A stretch of DNA of 61,963 nucleotides from Staphylococcus sp. CAG:324 (GTDB lineage: Bacteria; Bacillota_I; Bacilli_A; ML615J-28; CAG-313), in assembly GCA_000433035.1 (NCBI GenBank), contig FR890796.1:1-61963 (forward strand), written 5' to 3'. The position numbers and the translations under genes were made by a program. Positions 1 to 6,406 of this stretch are shown here, one piece after another; positions within the stretch are counted from its first letter, which is position 1; each line of letters starts with the position of its first letter. The notes below the pieces were generated by a model. That model did not search any database. It worked only from the letters and a program-made list of their open reading frames with translations, and was not told the DNA's origin.

Positions 1-67
1 ACACAAACTTGCATCAAGATGATATCACAAGTTTATGTTTACATCCATCTATTTGATTATAAATTTT

Positions 68-150
68 GTAAGCTGGGTATCCCAGTTACAACACCATGGC
101 GTGATACTTGTGTTGCAAAGTGTTACACGCCTTATCCTGTTTACAAAAAT
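68..150 (-). repeat. Conserved structured element, copy A
   Basis: Read on the minus strand, this 83-nt stretch begins ATTTTTGTAAACAGGATAAG and ends with a CTGGG-ATA-CCCAG hairpin and CTTAC. Both ends are identical to copy B at 3559-3643. The middle differs but keeps a GGCG...CGCC stem, here extended to GGCGTG/CACGCC, and an inner hairpin (ACTT..G with CAAGT, one bulged T) where copy B has CTCTG/CAGAG. Compensatory change plus a 2-nt length difference favours a structured RNA or DNA over a coding sequence. Whatever it leads into lies left of the window. I do not recognise the family. Confidence 0.6.
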
Positions 151-270
151 TTATTAAAATAATTTATTTCAATTAACATATCAAAAACTCCTTTCAATAG
201 TAACGGACATCTGAACAATAAAATGAGAGGGTGAAGGACTAATAAAATTTAATTTTTTTAATTTTAACGC

Positions 271-308
271 AAAAAAGAGTGCAACTACCTAGGTAGATAG
301 TTACACTC
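271..308 (-). terminator. Rho-independent terminator after the orphan immunity gene
   Basis: On the minus strand a hairpin with GAGTG/CACTC at its base and AACTA..TAGTT above it (277-308) is followed by six T residues (276-271). It lies about 60 nt after the stop of the gene at 369-836, so it ends the orphan Rhs tail/partner transcript. Confidence 0.75.
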
Positions 309-368
309 CTGCAAGTTTGTGTTAATTAATTTTATACACTTTTAATAATTTTCATTTTGTTTATAACA

Positions 369-836
369 TTATACTTCCGTTATCTGTTCAAATTTCAAAA
401 TACTATCAATCGTTTTCTTATCGTAACAATTATAATCAATTATTATTTCTGCATATTCTAAATAATTATCAAGACTTAATTGAAAAGTGTAGTTTTTATG
501 TACATTTTTTAATTGGCGTATATCGATCAAACAATTTTTATTTAGTGAATAAATATTTAAAAATCGTAATTTTTCAAAAGATACATTATTTAAAAAATCT
601 AAATTATCAATTTTATAATAGTTAAAATTATTGTAATTTAAACAATTATTTTTATAGATACTTAATATTTGATTTAATCTATCTTCTGAAAATAATTGAA
701 TCAAAAAAGTTCCCTTTTTAAGATAATTACATAATTTTATTACACCATTCTTAAGATCCTTTTCATCAGAATATATAATAGAAAAACTTTTTTTGTTTGA
801 AAAAAGTATTTGAATAAATTTCTTTTTTAAATGCAT
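369..836 (-). CDS. Putative immunity protein of the orphan Rhs tail
   Basis: This 155-residue protein is not recognised. It is Asn-, Lys- and Ile-rich, has no signal peptide or membrane segment and looks cytosolic. It starts only 12 nt after the stop of the orphan Rhs tail (849-1619) and is followed by a terminator. In Rhs/YD-repeat loci the small gene directly behind a C-terminal toxin tip is normally the cognate immunity gene, and that position is the whole basis for the call. The fold is not evident from the sequence, and it could also be an unrelated small protein. Confidence 0.5.
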   Translation of the reverse strand: MHLKKKFIQILFSNKKSFSIIYSDEKDLKNGVIKLCNYLKKGTFLIQLFSEDRLNQILSIYKNNCLNYNNFNYYKIDNLDFLNNVSFEKLRFLNIYSLNKNCLIDIRQLKNVHKNYTFQLSLDNYLEYAEIIIDYNCYDKKTIDSILKFEQITEV

Positions 837-848
837 AATGCTTCCTTT

Positions 849-1619
849 CTACCATTCACTCCATCCATCAGAAAGACCAACTCCAATTCCAATTCCAATT
901 GGCGCAAACATCCAGTGATGCGCTTTGATCCACTTACTTCTTTTACCAATACCAAATTTATTAGTATGAAAATGTACACCATGATAAATATCTAAATCTA
1001 ATCCAAAAGAACGTCCGCCATTTATTCCTCCTAAATGTGTGATTAACGAAATTCCTGGCGTTTTAGGAGTTTGATAACCTCCAGTATAATTACCAGAAGA
1101 CCACCCATATCCATTATTAACCAATCCTGATATTCTAAAAGAAACAGCACCTAAAAGCATTGAACCAGCAGCATAAACTGAGCCAACTAAAAATCCATCC
1201 GAAAATCCTAAAACTAAAGATTTCCCGACATCTCCTATGTCACCACCCTCTATTGCAGTTTTACCAGCTCGCACTATACCAGCAGTGGCACCAGCTATGG
1301 TAGCTATTTTTAATCCACCTAGAGCTGCTTGTCCCGCAACTGCCAAAAACGGTGTAGCACTTCCTCCAGAGCATACAATCGCAGCAGTTGCTAAAGCTGC
1401 AATAGCGATTACTCCCAATCCAATAAGAATGCTTTGCCACCACTTAGGAGCATGTCCATTAGGATCGACATACATAATTGGGTTGTTCATGCAATAGCAG
1501 TATAAGTTCAATCCATTAATGCTTTCAGGATCTAAATATTCAATTGAATCTGGTGAAATCCAACGACCCCATTCAGGGTTATAATATCTAGAGTTGCAAT
1601 AGAAGAGTCCAGTCTCGAC
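849..1619 (-). pseudogene. Orphan Rhs C-terminal tail (truncated rhs, displaced toxin tip)
   Basis: The open frame encodes the last part of an Rhs core: ETG, SRYYNPEWGRW, LDPESINGLNLY and the boundary motif DPNGHAPKWW. A glycine/alanine-rich hydrophobic stretch and a distinct tip follow. The tip has several His residues (GVHFHTNKFGIGKRSKW, KAHHWMF) and ends in WSEW. The core segment aligns residue by residue with 7010-7200 of the intact Rhs gene, but the tip is unrelated. There is no signal peptide, YD repeat or good start; the homology stops at about 1616, next to the recombinase stop. It resembles the orphan CT modules that serve as donors for tip exchange by recombination in the core. The first Met in frame (1511) lies inside the core and is unlikely to be a real start. 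Confidence 0.75.
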
Positions 1620-1648
1620 GGGTCTCTTACGAGTATCCTCATTAAAGA

Positions 1649-3265
1649 TTAACCTATAAACTTATAGATAATCTTAATTTCTCTAAATTTTGTACCATTA
1701 ATAACCTTCACATGACTTACTGTTATATGCGATATTAAATTATTAATGATTTCAGGAGTTAACTCTTCAAAGTCAATATATTTTCTTGCGATTTGCTTGA
1801 ATGTTTCAATACTTTCTTCCGTCTTGTTCTCCTGAGTAAGTTTACTTTCAATTTCCATTAGTTGTGAGTTTAATTTCTTTTGTTCTTCTTGATACTTATC
1901 TAACATTTTTTGATAGTTACTTCCACTTAATTTTTCTGCAACTAAATCTTCATATAATCTAGTGATTATTGAATCAATTGTATTAAGTCTAGTAACTATT
2001 TTGTTTTTCTCACTAACTAATGCTTTAATGTGTTCATCAGTATCTACTTTTTCAATGATATTATTTATAAATTCATCACTATTTAATTTAAGTGAAGTCA
2101 TTAGTTCCTTTAATTTAGATTTAACTATATCATAGATTTCTTGGTAACCTATTGTATTAGCTTCATCATCTAATCCATATTTAACAAAATTGCCAACACA
2201 ACGATATCTCCATACCAACTTACCATTTCTTCTTTTGTTGTAATAAAGATTAAGTGGCCTTCCACAATTCTTACATTTAAGTATTCCTTTAAATAAATTG
2301 GGATGATTATGTCTAGATGGTCTTTGTCTATGCTTAATTAATTCTTGCACATGCTCAAAGTCACTTCTAGAAATAATTGGCTCATGTGTGTTTCTTACTA
2401 TGATATGATCTTCTTTAGGAACTTTTATGCATTTCTTGGTTTTATAGTTTTTTACTTCATATTTATGATTTTCCATATCACCAACGTAAACCACATCTCT
2501 TAAAATTGAACCAACTGTATTTGTGTTCCAAGATTCGATGTCATAATTTTTAAACATTTGTCTTCTGGTTTCAGTTAATTTAGTAAATCTTAAATCACCT
2601 TTACTAGCTTTATAAATACTTGGGGGCATAATACCTCTATTATTTAATTCTCTAGTTATTTTAACTACACCAACATTAGTTAATGCTAAATCAAAGATTA
2701 ATCTAACAACTTCAGCAGCCTCTTCATCTATTATTAAATTATTCTTATCATTTGGATCCTTTTTATATCCATATGGAGGTTGCGCTGCCATATATAATCC
2801 TTTTTGCATTAATAATCTTTTAGCAGTTTTTACTTTCCTTGATGTGTCTTTAGCATACATATCATTTAAGATATTTTTAAATGGTGCGATATCATTATTA
2901 TCATAAAGTGTATCAACATTATCATTAACAGCAATATATCTAATATTGTTGTCTGGAAAAAATATTTCAATAAAGTAACTTGTTTGAATATGATTTCTTC
3001 CAAGTCTTGATAAGTCTTTAGTAATAACTAAATTTACTTTACCATCATTAATGTCTTGCATCATCTTTTTAAATGCTGGACGTTCAAAGTTAAGACCACT
3101 ATAACCATCATCGATATAATAATCATAAATAGTAAATCCATGTTCTAATGCATATTTTTCTAACATCATTTTTTGAGTTCTAATACTTGATGAATCACCC
3201 TTATTTCCGTCATCTAACGATAGACGACAATAAATTGCTGTATTGTAAAGTTTATTTTGCTTCAT
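1649..3265 (-). CDS. Large serine recombinase (site-specific integrase/excisionase)
   Basis: This 538-residue protein has the large serine recombinase layout. The N-terminal resolvase domain (about 1-150) has the catalytic serine in AIYCRLS (Ser16) and the active-site segment TKDLSRLGRN. The recombinase domain lies at about 160-290. A zinc ribbon follows (LKCKNCGRPL, then RCVG), then a coiled-coil-rich C terminus (about 370-480). Such enzymes cut and join att sites of transposons, phages and integrative elements in TnpX/TndX fashion. The stop codon lies about 30 nt from the broken end of the orphan Rhs tail, as expected for an enzyme encoded at the edge of its element. A small gene and structured element copy B precede it on the same strand. 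I could not identify the other element end. Confidence 0.93.
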   Translation of the reverse strand: MKQNKLYNTAIYCRLSLDDGNKGDSSSIRTQKMMLEKYALEHGFTIYDYYIDDGYSGLNFERPAFKKMMQDINDGKVNLVITKDLSRLGRNHIQTSYFIEIFFPDNNIRYIAVNDNVDTLYDNNDIAPFKNILNDMYAKDTSRKVKTAKRLLMQKGLYMAAQPPYGYKKDPNDKNNLIIDEEAAEVVRLIFDLALTNVGVVKITRELNNRGIMPPSIYKASKGDLRFTKLTETRRQMFKNYDIESWNTNTVGSILRDVVYVGDMENHKYEVKNYKTKKCIKVPKEDHIIVRNTHEPIISRSDFEHVQELIKHRQRPSRHNHPNLFKGILKCKNCGRPLNLYYNKRRNGKLVWRYRCVGNFVKYGLDDEANTIGYQEIYDIVKSKLKELMTSLKLNSDEFINNIIEKVDTDEHIKALVSEKNKIVTRLNTIDSIITRLYEDLVAEKLSGSNYQKMLDKYQEEQKKLNSQLMEIESKLTQENKTEESIETFKQIARKYIDFEELTPEIINNLISHITVSHVKVINGTKFREIKIIYKFIG

Positions 3266-3333
3266 ATTTGGATACTCCTTTTATTAAAGCAAATAAGCTT
3301 TCACAAGCATCTATATTATACCATACAATTGAT

Positions 3334-3534
3334 TTAATTGCCATCATAGTGGTTAACCTCTTTATTATCTCTTAAGTTATTTTTAATATCTTTAAGTATT
3401 AGTTTTTCAACAACATTAGAAACTTTATTACTTTCCACAATAGATTCTTTAATTACATAAATAGTTTTATTTTTGTCATCAATTATTGATGACATTTTAA
3501 CTCTTTCAATATTTAATTTGTTTTTCTTTTCTAT
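3334..3534 (-). CDS. Small protein in front of the serine recombinase, possible AUA start
   Basis: A short frame ends at 3334 and codes for a charged protein (internal stretches IYVIKESIVESNKV and VEKLILKDIKNNL, ending NHYDGN). A strong ribosome binding site (AGGAGGA, about 3541-3548) sits 7-8 nt before an in-frame ATA at 3532-3534, which would give 66 residues. The first in-frame ATG is at 3493-3495 (53 residues) and has no ribosome binding site at the right distance. Either AUA is used as the start or the gene begins inside. It lies about 70 nt before the recombinase start, so it is probably cotranscribed. Small accessory proteins often precede serine recombinases on mobile elements; its function is unknown. 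Confidence 0.5.
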   Translation of the reverse strand: MEKKNKLNIERVKMSSIIDDKNKTIYVIKESIVESNKVSNVVEKLILKDIKNNLRDNKEVNHYDGN

Positions 3535-3558
3535 AAATTTGTCCTCCTTTTATTAAAT

Positions 3559-3643
3559 GTAAGCTGGGTATCCCAGTTACTAAACTTTGGCGAAAACTCT
3601 CTGTGATGCAGAGTGTTGCACGCCTTATCCTGTTTACAAAAAT
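3559..3643 (-). repeat. Conserved structured element, copy B (leader of the recombinase transcript)
   Basis: This 85-nt element matches copy A (68-150) at both ends: ATTTTTGTAAACAGGATAAG and GGCGTG at one side, GTAACTGGGATACCCAGC and TTAC at the other, read on the minus strand. Predicted pairing is an outer GTAA/TTAC, then GGCG/CGCC, then AAC-A-CTCTG/CAGAG-A-GTT with loop CATCA, and a CTGGG/CCCAG hairpin. It ends about 11 nt before the ribosome binding site of the small gene at 3334-3534, so on the mRNA it would be a 5' leader. A frame through it also reads open from a GTG at about 3655, but the 2-nt length difference from copy A breaks that frame. Regulation of recombinase translation is an inference. 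Confidence 0.6.
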
Positions 3644-3829
3644 GATATATTTTCACCTATTTTAATTGCTTTTTACACTTCATAGACTTCTTATATAATT
3701 CAATAAAATCACACTCCTCCTTTATTAACAGACACACTTCTTCTTATATGTGCCTTCACTAGTAATACTAAATTTCACCCATAAGTGAGGGGGTATGATT
3801 TTAAAATTTTTAATTATTTTTTATAAATG

Positions 3830-3860
3830 AAAAAGACTTGCCTCAGTTACGAAACAAGCC
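3830..3860 (-). terminator. Rho-independent terminator after the winged-helix gene
   Basis: On the minus strand GGCTTG (3860-3855) pairs with CAAGTC (3840-3835), one G-U pair, and a run of five T follows. It lies 18 nt behind the stop of the gene at 3878-4396 and separates it from the recombinase leader. Confidence 0.7.
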
Positions 3861-3877
3861 TTATAATTATTATTTAA

Positions 3878-4396
3878 TTATTTAGAAAGGAATCTTTCTC
3901 TTCTTTGTTTTAGTTCTTCTTTATGTGTTTTTAATACATCAAACTGTCTAATTCTTTCATGAGTTTCTAAATCAGGATGTAACTTAAATTCTTCCCAATC
4001 CCAATCTCTAAATCCATATGGATTAGAAATATCATATAATAATTCTAAAGTTAATTCTTTACCAGTTTTAGTTCTAGGTAATCCAATGTAAGTAATCTTA
4101 TTACCTGATTGCCTATTTTTTATAAAATATGGTTCTACTTTAATTAATCCTTCAACTGTTAATTCATTAATTATCTTTTGAATAGTTCTATCACTTACTG
4201 CTAATTTATTTGCTAAGAAATTAACTTTAATTGGTGTACCACTATTATCAATAATATAATTAAGAATTATTTCTTTTCGTTCACTAGGTGTGGGTTTACG
4301 ATAATAATAAACAGTTGTACCTAAAGTTTTATCATATGCTTCAATTACTATAATTCCATATTTACGATAATTTTCAGTTTCAGTTGTGTAGTACAT
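3878..4396 (-). CDS. Winged-helix DNA-binding protein
   Basis: 172 residues. Residues about 37-90 form a helix-turn-helix/winged-helix: KVNFLANKLAVSDRTIQKII is the recognition region, followed by ELTVEGLIKVEP as the wing. The N-terminal 35 residues (TTETENYRKYGIIVIEAYDK) and the C-terminal part (NPYGFRDWDWEEFKLHP) resemble small regulators I associate with clostridial integrative elements. The start is 17 nt behind the stop of the 330-residue gene and it shares that transcript. It could belong to the recombinase-bearing element rather than to the toxin locus. The target is unknown. Confidence 0.65.
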   Translation of the reverse strand: MYYTTETENYRKYGIIVIEAYDKTLGTTVYYYRKPTPSERKEIILNYIIDNSGTPIKVNFLANKLAVSDRTIQKIINELTVEGLIKVEPYFIKNRQSGNKITYIGLPRTKTGKELTLELLYDISNPYGFRDWDWEEFKLHPDLETHERIRQFDVLKTHKEELKQRRERFLSK

Positions 4397-4412
4397 AATT
4401 TACCTCATAAAA

Positions 4413-5405
4413 TTATTTTTTTATAATTCCATTCACATCAAATATCATTTCAACATTGTTATCATTTATATATTTAGTAATATTAAAATTTTGTCCTTTA
4501 ACTACTTTGAAATTTTTTCTAAATAATCTTTTTTTCTTATATTGAATAAACACCTTATCATCTCTAATAATTTCTAATAACATGTATAAAATATCTTGTT
4601 CTTCTACTAAACCAAAATACTTGCTATTTATATAAGTTTTATAATTAGATTCAAATTTAAGCTTAAAATTTTCATGAAATTCAAAGATAGTAGATAATGT
4701 ATTTTCATCAAAGGATATCTTATCTTTTAATTCATCATACTCTAAATATTCTTTCTTTGTTTTTTCAAAATCAAATAACCACAATATATCTAATTTGATT
4801 TTTTTTATAACTTTTATCGGAACTTCTTCACCAAATTGATCATTAAAAATCCTAGAAATTATAAAAGAAGAATTCTTTTGAAAAACATCTTTATTTTCCA
4901 TAATAGATTCAATTAATTTAGCTTCTTGCATATATTCATCAAGTGGTGATCCTAATTTAATCAATCCAATTGGATCGTGTTTTATTAACACATTATTAAT
5001 TACTTTAATTCTTTCCTCTTTTGTTAAATGCCTATTATATAAGTTTGTTTGTTTAATATATACTGGCCCAAAATCTATAACAAAAGCTTCTTCATTTGTT
5101 TCTAATATTGGGTGATGGTTTCTATTAACTGAAATCTCCAATTCTTCAATTTCGATTTCAAAATCATCTTCTACTTTACCAATACCAACATACATACAAA
5201 TTAAATATTCCATTCTATCTTCTTTTTGATTATATATTGAACATAATTCAAGAGGTTTTGTAGGATCAATACCAATCGATAATAAATACTCGCAAATTTT
5301 AGGATACATTTGTGGAAACACTTTATAAAAATTAATACAATCAGTACATCTGCATTCTTTATATTCTTTATAATATTGTCTTGTTTTTTCAACATTTATA
5401 TTCAT
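4413..5405 (-). CDS. Multidomain immunity-like protein (CxCxxC N-domain plus DUF1871-like segment)
   Basis: 330 residues with no signal peptide or membrane segment. Residues about 1-125 match a family I associate with polymorphic-toxin neighbourhoods: a CRCTDC motif near residue 18, then YPKICEYLLSIGIDP, and later NHHPILE and EAFVIDFGPV. Residues about 130-200 (ERIKVINNVLIKHDPIGLI, then SPLDEYMQEAKLI) resemble DUF1871. The remaining 130 residues are not recognised. The fusion looks like an immunity protein with more than one module, which fits the Rhs gene 1 kb upstream, but no experiment is implied and the family assignments are from memory. An extended -10 promoter lies about 90 nt upstream. 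Confidence 0.5.
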   Translation of the reverse strand: MNINVEKTRQYYKEYKECRCTDCINFYKVFPQMYPKICEYLLSIGIDPTKPLELCSIYNQKEDRMEYLICMYVGIGKVEDDFEIEIEELEISVNRNHHPILETNEEAFVIDFGPVYIKQTNLYNRHLTKEERIKVINNVLIKHDPIGLIKLGSPLDEYMQEAKLIESIMENKDVFQKNSSFIISRIFNDQFGEEVPIKVIKKIKLDILWLFDFEKTKKEYLEYDELKDKISFDENTLSTIFEFHENFKLKFESNYKTYINSKYFGLVEEQDILYMLLEIIRDDKVFIQYKKKRLFRKNFKVVKGQNFNITKYINDNNVEMIFDVNGIIKK

Positions 5406-5494
5406 ATAGTATGCTCCTTATTTAGTTCTAGTTTAAATTATTATCGAAATAATATAATTTGGAATCTATCGAATCAAGTAATTTATTTATACAT

Positions 5495-5503
5495 ATTTTA
5501 CCA
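5495..5503 (-). promoter_or_regulatory. Extended -10 promoter for the 330-residue gene
   Basis: On the minus strand TGGTAAAAT (TGn plus TAAAAT) lies about 90 nt before the start at 5405. The -35 is poor (TGATTT at 16 nt). The rest of the 5406-5716 gap holds only the terminator at 5623-5658; I see no gene or Rhs remnant in it. Confidence 0.45.
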
Positions 5504-5622
5504 TAAATATTATTTAAAATCACTTGAATACACTTTGCTTTTAAAATAGCTTTATTAAATTGAAAGTTAAAACAACCTATTATTGTTTGCAAAGGCCTTT
5601 ATGTTGTACTGATGTAAATATT

Positions 5623-5658
5623 AAAAAAGAGCAACTCCCTTTTTACAGAAAATTGCTC
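5623..5658 (-). terminator. Rho-independent terminator of the Rhs/immunity transcript
   Basis: GAGCAA (5658-5653) pairs with TTGCTC (5634-5629) on the minus strand and is followed by six T. It lies about 60 nt after the stop of the gene at 5717-6112, so rhs and its two followers form one transcript that ends here. Confidence 0.8.
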
Positions 5659-5716
5659 CAAAATTTAAGTCATGTCAAAACAGTCCATTTATTAATTATT
5701 TATTTTTATCAATAAT

Positions 5717-6112
5717 TTATTTTATTTTAACTCCAAAAAATTCATTATTTTTTTCTATTAATACTTTGATTACTTCTATTAGAGTTTTAATGATTTTTTC
5801 ACTATTCCAGTGATAAAATGGATTTTTAAAAAACCATATCTTTGAGTTCTTATCCCATATTTCTTTTTCAATTTCAAAAACATTTATTGGTTTTCCACAT
5901 AATTGTTTTCTATCATTGCTAAACTTTTCTGTGAAATAGAAATCAACTTCACTTCTTTGTGGTAAACAATGAACTGTAAAACATCCAGAATCGTTATATA
6001 GACTATGTGTATAAACCCACCAGTTACCACCAAAACAATTCTTAAAATCTTGGTATTGGTAATTTAAATTATATTTTTCTGCTAATTGAGAAAATTCATT
6101 TTTAAAATCCAT
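5717..6112 (-). CDS. Putative immunity/accessory protein of the Rhs locus
   Basis: 131 residues, probably cytosolic. Aromatic-rich core (GGNWWVYTHSLYNDSGCFTV), then LPQRSEVDFYFTEKFS and a C-terminal helix (IIKTLIEVIKVLIEKNNEFF). I recall similar unnamed proteins next to Bacillus YD-repeat toxins but cannot name a family. It is the second gene behind the Rhs stop, about 30 nt after the winged-helix protein and directly before a terminator. Either it or its upstream neighbour could be the cognate immunity protein. Confidence 0.5.
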   Translation of the reverse strand: MDFKNEFSQLAEKYNLNYQYQDFKNCFGGNWWVYTHSLYNDSGCFTVHCLPQRSEVDFYFTEKFSNDRKQLCGKPINVFEIEKEIWDKNSKIWFFKNPFYHWNSEKIIKTLIEVIKVLIEKNNEFFGVKIK

Positions 6113-6144
6113 TTTCAGCTCCTAGAATCATATAATATTTTCAG

Positions 6145-6387
6145 TTAGTCTTGAATATTTTCCCACTCTTTTTTTCCTTTTTCGGTTAATGAATATGGAT
6201 ATTCATCACATTCATTTTTCCAGCTATGGTTAATAGAAATATATCCTTCATCTAACATTTCTTCTAATAATCTTCTAATTTCTAAAGGAGATATATTAAT
6301 ATTATTAAATTTGAAATAATCTACTATTTGAGTAAAAGCTTCATCATCTTGAATTAAACAATCTAAAATAAATTCTTTGTTTGTCAT
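6145..6387 (-). CDS. Small winged-helix-like protein, candidate cognate immunity protein of the Rhs toxin
   Basis: 80 residues with a short winged-helix-like pattern: SPLEIRRLLEEMLDEGYIS as the recognition helix and strand, and YPYSLTEKGKKEWENI as the wing and last helix. It starts 19 nt after the stop of the Rhs gene (6407-12727), behind a good ribosome binding site (GGAGGAT). A gene in this position is usually the immunity partner of the C-terminal toxin tip. Small proteins of this look occur behind WapA/Rhs tips, where they are thought to bind the toxin rather than DNA. A transcriptional regulator is the alternative. Confidence 0.55.
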   Translation of the reverse strand: MTNKEFILDCLIQDDEAFTQIVDYFKFNNINISPLEIRRLLEEMLDEGYISINHSWKNECDEYPYSLTEKGKKEWENIQD

Positions 6388-6406
6388 ATATTATCCTCCT
6401 AAATTA

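Larger units (their letters stand above)
1..322. repeat. Segment bounded by 13-bp perfect inverted repeats
   Basis: Positions 1-13 (acacaaacttgca) are the exact reverse complement of positions 310-322. The repeat may continue past the left edge of the window. The 296 bases between hold copy A of the conserved structured element and a terminator but no gene of credible length. It could be a small non-autonomous mobile element, or the match may be chance, because short AT-rich inverted repeats are common. I see no flanking target duplication because the left flank is missing. Confidence 0.3.

Noticed and set aside
1237..1497. A plus-strand open frame of 86 codons opposite the orphan Rhs tail.
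   Set aside because: It is the antisense of a recognisable Rhs core and tail, has no ribosome binding site and no recognisable protein features.
3559..3660. An open frame starting with GTG near 3655 runs through structured element copy B on the minus strand (about 41 codons).
   Set aside because: Copy A is 2 nt shorter in the middle and has a stop in the matching frame, so the frame is not conserved, while base pairing is.
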